The translations under genes and the position numbers were made by a program. Under the pieces are notes generated by a model. It was given only the letters and a program-made list of their open reading frames with translations. It had not been told where the DNA came from and did no database searches. A stretch of DNA of 64,000 nucleotides from Podocnemis expansa (taxonomy: Eukaryota > Chordata > Testudines > Podocnemididae). The stretch is from positions 30,056,812-30,120,811 of the forward strand of contig ML682005.1 in the NCBI GenBank assembly GCA_007922195.1. Direction: 5' to 3'. Below, one piece after another: positions 35,224 through 47,333 of this stretch; the first letter of the stretch is position 1; each line of letters starts with the position of its first letter.

Positions 35224-35551
35224 ATATGCAAGCTAAATTCTGTGAAAGCAGGACTTAATTGAGACTATGGGTTCTTCTCCCATTACAAAAGGTAATTTGA
35301 CTTCAGGCTTCCCATGGTTTGAACCTGAAAACTGCTCTGATTTGCTGTTACTGTATGACCTGATCCTATGTTTTACACCCTCTTGCATTTAGTTTCATTT
35401 CTGTAAGTTCACCCATCTTTGAAGCATCTGAGGAAGTGGGATCTTCTCCCGCGAAAGCTCATGCAAAAAATAAATCTGTTAGTCTTACAGTGCCACACAA
35501 CTCCTTGTTGTTTTTTTACTGGACTAGACTAACACGGCTATCCCTTTTGAA

Positions 35552-35934
35552 TTTAGCTGAGAGCCCTGATACCAACAGGCTACTCACTGCACAATGGCCT
35601 CCATCAGGGTGATTACTCATTGCAAGGGGAAACCAACAGCCCTTCCAGTCTCAAGTCACCACTAAGTGATCTTCCCTGCAGCATCTAGTCCCTCTCACTG
35701 GATAGTTATGGAACACAGTGACCAATTTGTTCAGCTGAAGCCTTAACCCTTCGGTTTAAATTCACAGCATTAAGGTGGTTTGGTAATAAAGAATATTTAA
35801 ATGAGGAGTAAGAATAGGAGACACATGTGGTTACAAGTAAACCGGAAAAAAAAAAAAACCCAAAACCAAAACCACGCTTTACTTAGTGACTAAAACTTCA
35901 CTTCAGCAAATTGTAAACCTTCTCTAGGCAGGTA
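35552..35934. other. Unassigned DNA between repeats
   Basis: Contains an A-rich run at about 35847-35860. No gene seen. Confidence 0.5.
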
Positions 35935-36316
35935 CACTACAACCTCAGAGTTATGAAGATCTCAGGAACAAAAAGGTGTTCTGAACAAAATGCTATGATT
36001 ATTCTTTCAGAAGTTTGCATCTGAATATTGACTTAATACACCTTTGAAACTTTACAAAGAAGAAAAAAAATGCTGCTTTTAATCATTTCAATTTAAATGA
36101 AACAAGCAAAGAAATAAATTTCCTTATCTTGTCAAACACTTTTAAAATAAAATGCCCTCCCTCCTTTTAGTAGTTTACTTTTAACATTGTACTGTATTAT
36201 ATTAATGAGTGCTTTCTTTCCTTCCTGCTACTTGAAGGCACACTTCTAGTTCCAAATAAGATGTGTAGTTGACCAGTCAATTCATAACTGGTGATCACAA
36301 TATTGAGATTCCATTG
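35935..36316. mobile_element. Tc1/mariner-pogo-like MITE (copy 2)
   Basis: Left end 'CACTACAACCTCAGAGTTAT' follows TA (35933-35934). Interior 'aatgctgcttttaatca ... aatttaaatgaaac' and 'ggcacacttctagttccaaa' align with the element at 9033-9433. The right end near 'ttgagattccattg' is degraded. Confidence 0.55.
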
Positions 36317-36421
36317 ATCCAGGAGAGGGCTGCCTACAAGGTCCCCACATGGTGGGGCAGGAGCCACAAGGTGGCAGCCAAAGAACCACACCCTCTGGAG
36401 GTGCAGGTTGCAGACCCCTAG
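36317..36421. mobile_element. hAT-type right end (fragment)
   Basis: Ends 'gcaggttgcagacccctag', the reverse of a CTAGGGGTCTGCAACC terminus. The left end was not found. Confidence 0.4.
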
Positions 36422-37186
36422 TTTAACTTATACAGAGAGAGACTTTTCATTTTCCTATGAGGGGGATCAGCAATCCAGGCTCAGTGAGCCACCTGAGACT
36501 CCCTGTGCCCCCCTTCTGGCTTCCTGGCAACCTCCTCCAGGGAGCCAGGTGTGCTCCGGGGACTCTTGGCTGGCCCCAGCATTGTGGCCAAATCAGGGGA
36601 GCTGGGGTCACCTCCACCCTCCCACCACAATCACATGAGCCTGATGCAGCTCAGCAGCCGTGCCACAGCCCTAGTATTGGCAGGGGTGTACTACATGGCA
36701 CATGTTCCCTCCATCCCTCCTTCTGCTGGTGGGGTGGAGTGGCACTGCCCCACCTACCCCTGGCTAGCCGTCCCTCCCAAGACCGGCTGGCAGAGAGCTG
36801 CAGCTGCAGAGTAACCCGCTCCACAGAGTTCAGGCTGCTTTGACCCAGCCATTCCAGGCCAGAACGGAGTCTGCCTCACCCCTAGGCCCTGGATCTGGCC
36901 TGTTCAGCCCTGGGTGGCTGGGTCAAAGCAGCCTGAACTCCGCAGAGGTGCCATTCCAGGGCCGCACCTCGGCAAGCTGCAGCGCTCCACTGGCTGCTCC
37001 GCTAGGAGTTGGTGGGGCAGTGCTGCTCCACCCCAGCAGTGGAGGAAGAGACAGAGGGAGCGCACGCGGCCCCCTCACCCCACCGCCAGTGCTAGGGGCT
37101 ATGGTGCAGCTGCTGAGCTGGCTCTGACTCATGCAGTTGTGGTGGGAAGGTAGGGGGAAATGGCTCTTTTGGGTTGTCGACCTCTG
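36422..37186. mobile_element. GC-rich block ending in a hAT-like terminus, with a 26-bp inverted repeat
   Basis: A GC-rich island of about 750 bp with many overlapping frames on both strands. Its right edge 'gggttgtcgacctctg' resembles the reverse of a CAGAGGTCGACAACC hAT end; no left end or duplication was found. Arms 36826-36851 and 36915-36940 are perfect reverse complements. CpG density is not high enough for me to call a promoter. Confidence 0.4.
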
Positions 37187-37411
37187 TATTACCTTGCTCG
37201 GTTTTTATTAGAGAAACAGGAAAACAAGTGAAACAACATTACTTTGTCTAAAACAGGCTGATATTACGCATTGTTCTCCAAAACCTTTTAACATATTTCC
37301 ATCGCATATCAATAATTCTTTATCCATGGCCCATACATACCCATCAACTAATAATGTTAATGATAAGCACATTACTGATTTGCATAGGATACCTTACATG
37401 ACCCCTTTTAG
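37187..37411. other. Unassigned AT-rich DNA
   Basis: No gene or transposon recognised. Confidence 0.5.
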
Positions 37412-37419
37412 GTATAGAT

Positions 37420-37923
37420 CAGTGGTGGCCAAACTCATGGAACTTAAGAGCCACACAAGCTGATTATTAAACCTTCAAGAGCTGCACTCAACTATACTTT
37501 TGCCTGCTCCAAAATTACTAAGTTTAAAGTTCATTGCACACTTTAATTTTATCATACAAAGAGGGCAAATATTGATCCTACTAATGTCAGATTTTAATAA
37601 TTACTTAAGGTTACCATGAAAATTAGGCCTAAACAGTAAATGATCTATTTTCTTCTTCATATTTTTGTTTCTTATTATTCAGTGTCATGTTTAGGACTTG
37701 TAAAACATGATTTTATTTTAACAATGAGTAAACCACATTAGGGCCTATGAGAAAAATCTAAATATGCTGCACTTTTCCCTGCCATCCCCAACCAGATTTA
37801 AAACTCCTAGGCTGGGACTACTTTCCTCTCTCTGACCTGTAGAAGAACTCGGCGCTTATACAAGCCACACTTTTTCATTCAACACCCTCATGTGGCTCCT
37901 GAGCCATAGTTTGGCCATGCCTG
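37420..37923. mobile_element. hAT nonautonomous element, 504 bp
   Basis: Inverted ends CAGTGGTGGCCAAACT and AGTTTGGCCATGCCTG. Flanks gtatagat (37412-37419) and atatagat (37924-37931) match at 7 of 8. The subterminal 'gagccacacaagctgattat' and 'ttaaaccttcaagagctgc' recur, reversed, in the shorter element at 55703-55889. No transposase. Confidence 0.85.
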
Positions 37924-37962
37924 ATATAGATCACGACACGGTGTGCTGGCACAATGTCAATG

Positions 37963-38127
37963 TCAGGGCCGATAGGAATTATAGTATGGTGTGTCTGCCA
38001 TTTGGCACTGAAGGACTTCCTGGGTCATATCCAGCATCTTCCGTCACTCTTCTTCAGTCCTCTCCAGTTGTTCTGCTAGGACAGCCACCCTGACTGTTCC
38101 AGGTAGAATGCAATCTCTACTCTCCAT
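37963..38127 (-). pseudogene. Short coding-like relic of unknown origin
   Basis: A 55-codon minus-strand frame starting at Met (38127) has one internal stop. It reads glutamine- and glutamate-rich helix-like sequence, including VLAEQLERTEEE before the stop and RKMLDMTQEVLQCQMA after it. The heptad-like pattern suggests a coiled coil, perhaps from a retroelement gag-like or DNA-binding protein. I do not recognise the family, and chance is possible. Confidence 0.25.
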
Positions 38128-39479
38128 AGCAGAACCTGTTGCCCAACCCTTCTCCTGGAAATACATTCTTAGCGGGGAAGCATTCACCACTCCTCCCATT
38201 TTATTAACCTCATGTAAAACAGGCTAGCAGATAGAGCCTTCCACTAATTCCCCTAGCCCTTAACCCTCTTTCACCCTCTAGCTCCAGTTCTCCACGTGGA
38301 GATGTTGCTGGGGATGGCTCCCTACCTTCAGCCCTCTTCAGGCCCTCACAGCTCAGGCAAAACCCTCTATGGTTCTCCTTCCTTATTTCCTCTCCAGCCT
38401 TGGCTTGTTGGCTTAGGAATGGCAGCCAGCAAATCCCTCTAGTGATCCACCATCAGCCTTCCCCCAGAAATCTCCTACCTACAGCTTCCATCCGGGACCT
38501 CCTCCCTTTTTTATTCTTTCTGATCCTTTATAGTCCATGCTTTGTCACACCCTTCTAATTATCCAAACTGGAACACCTTTTCTGGCTCAAAGGAACCAGA
38601 TCTCCTTCATTTACCTAAACCTGTGACACTTTCATGAATTATTTTTAATATAAATTTTCTATCAAAAACTTCCTCAGTAGAAGATGTTTTCCTCAAAAAA
38701 CTACTTCAGCAAATCATCTGTTTTGTTTAAATGCTATTTACAGAAAATAGCTGCTCATTTTCTTTCCCAAGACACCAATGCCAGCAATATCTGAGAACTA
38801 AGAAATAAAAAGACTGCTTCCCGCTTGTTCCATGTGTTCGATGTGGTATTTTTCTTTTCTCTCTCACGCTCTCTAGTTTTTACTTTAGGGGTGGGGGAGT
38901 GGGTATGCAGGCAAAGGGGATTCTCCTTTTTCTTTTACATTATATCTATACTACACTACTTCATTTTTGGGTGCACATATAACCACACACTACAGTGAAA
39001 AGCAAGCTTTGTCTGCACTGCTGTATGTAGCTACATCTGTCAGAAAGGTGAGGGTAGGTAGAAATGAGCCGCTGAAGCCTTTCCATGCTCCTGGAGCTTT
39101 TCACTGCAGTGAGGAATTTCCCTGATGCCCTCTCTTCCACCCCTGCCTCTGAGAGTCTTTCCCTGCTGCCAAAATCATTCTGGTAGTGGGGAAAGCCTCC
39201 AGCACCTGGGAGGTAGCAGATAGCTAAAAACAGCAGTGTAAACAGTAGGCATTGCTTGGGTTACTAGTGATAGTGTCGAGTATATATTCAGGTACATACC
39301 CATATGCTTCTGGTATGTCTGTACTCAATTTGGCTAAGCTACAGCCTCACCACCTACACTGCTACTAAAAACTCATCCTACCAGTGTACATACTGCCAAG
39401 CTACCAAACACGTACTCTGCACACCACCAAAATGAGTGTAGTCAGAGCTGCATGTACTAACCAGAAATGGCACATCCTG
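38128..39479. other. Unassigned DNA, possible LTR and MITE remnants
   Basis: On the minus strand 38633 begins 'TGTCACAGGTTTAGG', followed by 'actataaaggatcag' and 'gaataaaaaagggagg', an LTR-like order of TATA and AATAAA. No right boundary or duplication was found. Around 38945-39460, 'tatctatactacactac' and 'agtgtacatactgcc' recall MITE ends but do not pair well. Confidence 0.3.
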
Positions 39480-40340
39480 AGTTCTGAAGTCATAGGTTCC
39501 AAGACCAGAAGGCAACATTGTGATTGTCTAATGTGAAATCTTAGATAACACAGGCCACAGAACTTTCCCAAAATGCATAGAAGATTTTTTTTGGGGGGGG
39601 AGCTGATTTAGAACTGAAAATTGTCAATGATGGAGAATCCACCATGGACCTTAGTAAATTGGTCCACTGACTAATTACTCTCACTATTAACATTTTAGTT
39701 CTTACTTCTAGTCTCAATTTGTCTAGTTTCAGTCACTGGATTATGTTATTCCTCTCTCTTCTTGACTGAAAGAGCACATTAGTAAATATTTGCTCTCCAC
39801 ATAGCTATTTGTAAGCTGTCATTCCTTAACGCTCTCTTTGTTAAAATAAAAAGACTAAGCTCTTTGAGTTATGACTATAAGGTATGTTTTCTAATCCATT
39901 AATCATTTTCATGGCTCTCCTCTGAAGCCTCTTCAATTTTTCAACATCCTTCTTGAATTGTGGGTACCAGAAAGGGACATAGCATCCCAGTAGGGGCCAT
40001 ACCAATGCCAAATACAGAGGTAAAATAACATTTCTATTCCTATTTAAGATTCCCCAGTTTATGCATTCTAGAATCACATTACCTCTTTTGTCCACAGGAT
40101 AACACTGGGAGCTCAGCTGGTTTTCAGAGTCACATTTTCTAATCCTAGGCTAGAGTTGCCCTTCTTATAGGTATGTCCCATATTCTTTGTTCCTAGATGT
40201 TTATGTTTACATCTAGCTGTATAAGACATAATGTTTGCTTGGGCCCACCGTACAACAGAGTGATCCAGATTGCTCTGTATCAGCAATCAGTCCTCTTCAT
40301 TATTTACCACTCATCTGCAAGTATTGTCAGGGTAACAAAT
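39480..40340 (-). mobile_element. CR1 LINE fragment, minus strand
   Basis: Sequences such as 'cataggttccaagaccagaa', 'tttgctctccacatagctat' and 'agattgctctgtatcag' are the reverse complement of a CR1 3' region common in turtles and crocodilians. A minus-strand frame at 39841-40095 reads VILPLYLALVWPLLG then QFKKDVEKLKRLQRRAMKMI, the CR1 reverse-transcriptase C-terminal block, before frame loss. Confidence 0.8.
39841..40041 (-). pseudogene. CR1 ORF2 C-terminal relic
   Basis: Residues in the order LPLYLALVWPLLGCYVPFW, then KKDVEKLKRLQRRAMKMI, are the conserved end of the CR1 reverse transcriptase polyprotein. About 65 codons stay open. The N-terminal reading (MDKRGNVILEC...) is in untranslated or frame-shifted sequence. 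It is nonfunctional. Confidence 0.7.
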
Positions 40341-41384
40341 TGATGATTACGATTAAGTGATTGACCAGAATGTTTGATTTCTTTAAGCTACATGATTTGG
40401 CACAATTATGGTAAATAAGGTATCAAAAAACCTCCTTTATTCACATTGTTTTGTTTTGGGTTTTTTGTTTTTTTTTTTAAATAGAGAAGCTTTATAGACT
40501 AGAAGACCACACATTTTGTTGCTTCTGTAGCCTAACCTTAATACTCACTGAGAAAAAGCAACACATGAAATATCTGAGGCTCCAGTCTTTCAGTGAGCTG
40601 CATATCGTTGGGTCAATGTACCTGGAAGGATACAGATGCAAGACATGGTCCTTCATAAACAATGCATGAATGACGACTTTCTGTATTAGAAAATCATTCT
40701 CAAAGTAGATTTTTAGACAATTTTATACACTGAAATTGTAAAATATATTCATTTGAGTAAAAATAAGCCAGGGATCTATCCCCCCACCACACAGACACAC
40801 ACACAATTGCTTAGGGAGAAAGCGCTGATAGAATGCACTTTTTAAAACTTGTCTAAAAAGTTTTCCCTACTACTCCAATATATATATTTTTATGTACCTT
40901 CAGAAAGAAGTTCTGCTCAAGATTTGATTGATTAAAATGCTTGAAGAAAAATCTTTTAAATGGAAATGTAAATAAACTGTGGCAAAATCAACATTTTTAA
41001 TAAGGTTAATGCAACCTATTATTGAAACGAGAAACTATTTCCACACTGCATGGCTTTTAGTTATTTTTATGCAATAATGGAATATAAATCATTATATAAA
41101 AGCCCTTCTAAAGAGCTTTGAACATCAGAAAGCCAAAATGAGCCATTAAGTAATTCAAATGATTGGCTTTTATTTCATTTAAGATCATAAGTTTGGATTA
41201 TATACGAGTATGAAACCTGGATGCTGTTCAGACTTGTTAATAACCTTGATTAATGTTAGGATAGATTTTTCTAAATTCTGATAGAAAGTTACAGTATATC
41301 AGCAGAAAGAAAAATATAATTTAAAATGTTTGTGCTGAAATCATACCAACTAAAACAATAACACCATATAATGATAGTTAGCCA
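40341..41384. other. Unassigned AT-rich DNA
   Basis: T-rich run at about 40447-40479 and a short CA run near 40793. No gene recognised. Confidence 0.5.
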
Positions 41385-41593
41385 CCTTTTTCAAGTGCAG
41401 ACACCTAAAATTTTCAAATGGAGGTGCAAACTCCTTTGAAAAATCTGCAGACACCCATTGGTCCAAGAACCACAGATTGAAAAGCATTGTTGTACAATAA
41501 GAATAACCTTTTTCAGACCCTTAGATGTAGCCTGCAGATCTCCTCCTCCCCCCCCCCACCAGGAGTCTGTAGACTACAGGTTGAAAACCACTG
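41385..41593. mobile_element. Decayed hAT remnants
   Basis: Two phrases, 'cagattgaaaagcattg' (about 41471) and 'acaggttgaaaaccactg' (ending 41593), both look like the right end of CAGTGGTTnTCAACC-type hAT elements. No left ends or target duplications. Confidence 0.4.
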
Positions 41594-42396
41594 CCCAAGG
41601 CCCTGAAACTTTAACTACCCCATTGCTGTAGAATACCTCCTAGCTGTCCCCTCCAAAAAGAAGAATTAGAAAGGACAGTTTCTTTCCTGATTTCAGGCTG
41701 TAGTCTCCTCTACTTCACAATGGAGAAAAGCACTCTCTTCTCAAGACATTATGTACTTTTAGGTCACAGTCCTACAAAATGATCTGTGTAGATGGGCATG
41801 AACACCAGTGTGGAATCCTCTTAGAATTAAGTAAGATATCGCTGTAGGAATCCATGCTCACTGGTCAAATTGCAGATCAAGGGAGCTCAGAACAATAAAG
41901 AAGTCAAGAGTATTTTGGAAATAAATTATTTAGCAAGACCTCTGATGAGGCACAGAAAAATTAAAAAACCATTGAAGAAAATCAAGTCAGTCAGATAATT
42001 TATAAGTTGTGTTCATAACTTCTTTGACTTTTCCTTAATTGGAGGGGCCTGTCCTCTTTTATGTTTTCCGATCTATTTCTAAATACCCCATTGGGAAAGA
42101 AACTAGTGCTTGCCTGAAGTATGACAGATATTAAAGGCTCTGGACACAGAAGTTAGGTCCAGTAAGTTGCAAAATAAATGGGGTCTTGAGTACAAAGGAA
42201 ATAAAAGAATAGGCAGCATTTTTTTTTCAAACCCTATATGCATCTGAAGGAAAAAAAATATGGTGTATTGGTGTAAAATGAAGTTTCTATATGATCATAC
42301 AGAGTTGAATCATATCTTTTTGGTCAGAGGAAGGAGACGGCTTTCGCTCAAAAACTGTGTGCACACCAGGAAATGAAATCCATGCTGTTTTACATT
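41594..42396. other. Unassigned AT-rich DNA
   Basis: No gene or transposon recognised. Confidence 0.5.
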
Positions 42397-42404
42397 TTCT
42401 AAGA

Positions 42405-42614
42405 CAGTGGTTGTCAAACTTTTTCCTCAGGACTCAGTTGAAAAGAAAAAAAAACAAAAAAAAAAAACCACACATTTATGTCTGCAACCCAACAATTACA
42501 TCTTTGAGCAATGCACTCCAGTCTTTTGGTGGCAGCAGCAGGGGGTACCACGAGCCAGTGCTGGAGGGTCTGCGACCCAGTACTGGGTCCCAAACCTAAG
42601 TTTGAAAACCACAG
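42405..42614. mobile_element. hAT MITE, 210 bp
   Basis: Begins CAGTGGTTGTCAAACTTTTT and ends AAGTTTGAAAACCACAG, inverted to each other. Flanks ttctaaga (42397-42404) and ttctatgt (42615-42622) match at 6 of 8. Contains an A-rich run at about 42444-42468. Confidence 0.7.
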
Positions 42615-42622
42615 TTCTATGT

Positions 42623-45600
42623 GCTGCCACAGCAATGATGTGGTAAAGGTAGGGACAGGGCTTGTTCATTTTCTTGAGACAGGGTATGAGTATGTAATGA
42701 TAAACACACTGTTGACACTAAATAAGTATAAACCTTGGTATAAAAATAAATTTGACAGAAGACCATGGGAAATATTGCCCTCTAGCTCTGCAGTTCTTAG
42801 AAAAATCAGCTGGATGCCTACTCTTCCCCGAGTTCACAAGCCTGACAACATGACACTCCTGGCATCTATTGGCTCCCTTCTATATCATCACAACCATCTC
42901 CCAGAAAGAAGATGAAAAAGCTATAGCTATAGAACTAATGAGGATTTTAAAACCATTAACTTAAAAAAAAAAAAAAAAAGACTTTGCTATATAGTTTAGT
43001 GCCCATTGTACTGGGAGCAGATGAGGTAGAATAGCTGCTCCTAAGATCTATACTGTTTTAAAAGCTTTGCCAGCTGTGATTGTGACAATACAAATTACTG
43101 CTTTAGAGGTGTTGCAAGTAGCTTTTCTGGTGGCCTCTACCTATTCCAACTAGCCATGTTTCTATATATTTGCTCCCTTCTGTCCTGTGCAACAAAAAGG
43201 AACTTATAACCAACACCCTTAAAAGTTATTATTTATGCTAGAATGGTATACGGCCCCACTGCAATATTTCAGTAATGTTAAATACTTGTGTGGTAAATGT
43301 TGATTTTTTTTAGTGGCACCTACTGTGTGGTGCCATTACATTTCATCCTCTCTGTCCCCATTCACATCTATTTATTCCAACACATACATATATGTACATA
43401 CACACACACTATTCATGAAATCATGAAAACTCAATGAAAAACTGACTTGAGATAGCTGCTCACAGTGAGAACAGCAGCATTTGATCTGCTTTCATGATAG
43501 CAAAGCACATGCCAGTGACAGTGACACAAATGACCCAGATGTTAAGAATTTCAGTCATTACATCAGGCAGGCTTTGCCAAAGTATCTATATTAATTTAGT
43601 AACCAGGCAAATTTCTTCTAGGGTGAATGTTGTTTTGCCACTATATCTTATGTCAGCCTTCCCTCTCACTCCATAGCAAAACAGATAAAGGCACATTGTT
43701 GCTAGCATAACTGCATCTACACAAGGACTTGTGTCCAACACAGCCCTACGCAACAAACTCTGTAATATATGCATGTCTTTAGTCTGGGAACCAAATGATT
43801 ATTACACACACTCCTTAGAAACACAGCTTCAGAATAGTATAACAACTATCAGATCAGTTTATAACAGGGGAAATAGCCGTAACTGCAGTTCCTAACATAC
43901 ATGTGCAATTCATTTAAAATTGTTCACATTTTTTGGGCCACCTACATTTCACTAGGCTTGTTGTTCAATGAGCATATGTCTCTACTACAGTTGATGAATT
44001 CATGGATTGGAAGACGGAATGGTCTGTTAATAATACTACTACAAAAGTACTTACCGCAAAGGAATCACCCCAAGCAAATTATCTACAAGTTGGAAGACCC
44101 TGCTTGAGGAACATGTCATTTGTCATTTATTTACACATAGCTAATATCTAGTCTCTTGTTGCAAGTTAGCCTGCTACTAATGAAGTCCTTATCATACAAA
44201 CTTAAGTACATACATTCTGTCCAAGAATCCATGATGGAACTATAGTTAAAATATAGGCTTTGCAATCAGATTCACTGCCTGCAGACATCTGAAAAACTGT
44301 GCAGCTGTAATGCACACAATCAGACTGTGCTGTTTACACGTCACATACAATGGAATTGCCTAGTCAAGTGGACTTAAATCTACATGTTCCACCATAACAG
44401 AAAACACACACCAAAAACAGAACACCTTCAGACTATGCTGATACTAAAAGAGAATGATAGCTTTCAGGTATTTTTCAAATTCTAGCTTTTTGGCACAGGG
44501 ACTTGAATTTTCTATTTCTACAATGCCTGGCATTATATGTCCTCTTGATGGTAATGTAATATGAATATGAATTAATCATGAAGAGAACGCAGAGACGGTT
44601 CCACCACAAGGGTAGGGCATCTGGACTTGCTTTAAACAAAGGAAAATAAATGATACTCAAGACAAACCAAGAGAAAAATAAAACAAAACATATGAACTAC
44701 CCAACCACAACACAACTCTGTGGAAAAATCCAAAGCAACAATCAAAGGTATAACACAGTTACCACATAGTTAGACCAGTAATGGCAGGTGAGTTACTAAC
44801 CAAGTTTGAACCAGTTTTGAGGTCCACTCTTTAGAACTTCCCTGCTTACACTCACCTCCTGTTTCTTGATTACAGTCCTGCAGATTCCTGTGCTCAGGGT
44901 TTTTGAGGGTTTCCAACATGCTGCACCTGTGATTTAATCAAGGCTGAGCCAATAAGGCTCTTCTAGACAACAGTAGACAGCAATTACCTGATCCTTACAC
45001 AGGTTCCATGACCATATACATAAGATTATTTCCAACTTCTAGGAGGACAGGAAAATGTGACAGGGAAGTGACTTACAAGAAAAACACCAAAAGAAGAGTT
45101 CACTACCTTTCATGATCCGCTACCACTAAATTCACACCATAACACAGATAATATGCAGAGTCCCAGAAGACAGATACATCTTAAGGGGCAAAGAAAAGTG
45201 TCTCAAAGTAACAGAACCCACCATTAAAGGTTCTTGACAATGTCTTACATTCAGCAGCCAGATGAAAGATAGTATACAAAGAAAAACAAGGTGAACATGA
45301 AACAGTAACCAGAAGAGACAAACATTTTTTCCACACAAACTGCTCCAGAATGGTCATTCACATAAATGTCTAGGCTACTCTGAAAGAAACTGCCAGTTTC
45401 ACCTCTGTAGTAATACAGCAGATGTGCCCACCTCTTATTTCATCATCTTTCATAAACAATTTTGGTCATTTTATGCACTTGTTTTGTGGGGCTAACTGTA
45501 TACTTCATTCTTTACATCTTAGGCTTGATATTATTTTGTCATAATATAAATTTACTGGAAAGAACTGGCATAATTTTTTTTCTTTTCGATATCAGCATGA

Positions 45601-45659
45601 TTTCTGACACTACAACCACATTAACTGTTGTTGCTATTACAGCATTTTGTTTGGTGTAA
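42623..45659. other. Unassigned AT-rich DNA, no gene seen
   Basis: A18 run at about 42963-42979 and a short CA/TA microsatellite near 43383-43409. Frames of 60-134 codons have no family resemblance; the 134-codon frame at 42511-42915 starts inside the hAT MITE. Confidence 0.5.
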
Positions 45660-45785
45660 CCAGAGATTTCCTTAACACCCCTCTGAATTTCCCAACATCC
45701 ATCCCCCAGTTGTCAGCTAGTAACTTACACCAATTTAGTGAGTACACCAACACCCCCCCTAATTTCAAGTCCTGGGGAGAATCCT
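45660..45785 (+). mobile_element. Fragment of the GC-rich hAT family C
   Basis: 'ccagagatttccttaacacc', 'ccagttgtcagcta', 'gtgagtacacc' and 'aatttcaagtcctggggag' align in order with 49321-49460 of the element at 49033-49978. Neither terminus is present. Confidence 0.7.
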
Positions 45786-47158
45786 GGGTGTAACCATGTT
45801 TTAAAGAAGTTTGAGTACATGGTTAAAACAAAGAATATCAATAAGAAAACTTACTCATCAGTATCATTCACTTAGTACTGGTTTGCTGGAGAAAATGTGG
45901 CATTCCAGACTCCAGGTGGTAAGGGTTTCTTCCCACAAAGGATTCAGTACATTTAACAACTCTTTCCTGTATTCTTCCTCTTTATTTTGCCTGAAGTACA
46001 TACTGGTTTCTTTCTTCAGCTGGGACTCTTTGAGAAGAGAATCCAAAATGGAGAACAATCTATTAATAGAAGCAGCTCCACCCACAGGTAATAGTTTGCT
46101 AAACAGGGGTGGGGGTGGAAAAACACATAGACTCAAATTTACCACTCCACACAGAGGATCAGCAAAAAGCTATTAACATAGAAGCTACAAGACTTGTTTG
46201 TTCTTAACAGTGGTGAATTTCATCTGGAGGGAAGGTATTCTAACAGCAGTCAGTTGAGATTACTACTGAAGGAGTGACTGGTAAACTAGGAATGCTCCAA
46301 GCTACTTTGTTTAAACCTGTGAAAATTCATTGTCCCTTTTGTTTGTATTCTCTGCCATTGTCGCAGTTATTATTTTTAGTCATACTCACATACATGCTGT
46401 AATCCCATTTTGTATCAAATGCAAGTCACACAGGTACAAGTATATTCCACCTAGATCCAAATACGGGACTGCACTTTACAGTCTGTTGCATCTGATTTTA
46501 AAGAAACTCTTCTTCTCCCAAACTGGAAAGTTTTCACAGCTTAGTCTGATACCTATATTTCTGCATGTATTAACAAAAAATTTCAGAATCATGGCAATTT
46601 TTTTCTCTAAATTGTGACATTTCAATATGACAATAGGTAACTAATGATCCAATTAATCATCAGTAAGGTACAATACCTTTAGCAGCCTACTTTGAAAATC
46701 TGATTCCAAGCAGCACATGTATGAGCAGAATGATGTAACCATTTGCTAAATTCATCCTTCTTCCTCCATTCAACCCTGGATTGCCTAAAATTCTTTATAG
46801 AAATGTTACTATTAATATCAAGAGGACTTTTTTGCAAGGGCAATAGCAACATTTCTTTTCAAATCATGATTTCTATAATGTTAGGTCTGATTCCTGCTAA
46901 CTCTTATGTACAAGCTTACATTTACAACTATGAGTAGAACTGTTTGCATAAGTATCTCCAGGAAAAGGACTTTATTATTGCTAAGGGATACAGAGACAAC
47001 AAAGTGCAGCTGTAATATTCACAGGATTCTGGGTGTTGAGGCTTTCCCCAGCAAAGACCTAGTGCAGCTCTCAGCATAGCCTTAATTTTCATCACTGCAA
47101 TGGCTTCCATTCAGATTTACATGAACGCAAAATTGCTTGGGTGCAATTGTGCCCTAGC
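45786..47158. other. Unassigned AT-rich DNA
   Basis: No gene or transposon recognised. Overlapping frames near 45811-46176 on both strands show no family features. Confidence 0.5.
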
Positions 47159-47333
47159 CCAGTGGCATACTGGGGAGGCAATGGTTCTGGTCTGCAGGGG
47201 AGCACCAGCCCAGGACCTCACCCCCGTCCCGAAGGCCACCTCAATTGGGCTGGAGCCATAGGTATGGGGCTAGGAGGCAGTGTTGCATGCCCGGCTGAGT
47301 AGGCTGGTCCTTTACAATGTTGAGGTTTGGGGA
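47159..47333. other. GC-rich repeat host sequence, left part
   Basis: Begins 'cccagtggcatactgggg', reminiscent of a hAT end, and is interrupted at 47334 by a separate hAT element. The right part resumes at 48526 after the duplicated tttgggga. No opposite end was identified. Confidence 0.35.

Larger units (their letters stand above)
34132..35551 (+). mobile_element. Penelope-like element, largest copy, decayed
   Basis: Order on the plus strand is reverse-transcriptase C-terminal part (34148-34483), linker, GIY-YIG endonuclease (about 34860-35223) and 3' tail (about 35400-35551, ending 'aacacggctatcccttttg'). The first 22-23 bases (34133-34155) are the reverse complement of the element's own tail segment 'gccacacaactccttgttg' at about 35493. 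This copy is 5'-truncated and broken by stops and frameshifts, so it cannot move by itself. Confidence 0.85.

Noticed and set aside
36422..37186. GC-rich island as a CpG-island promoter
   Set aside because: No flanking gene or exon and the right edge looks like a transposon end.
42511..42915. 134-codon plus-strand frame
   Set aside because: Starts inside a hAT MITE and continues into unrelated flank.
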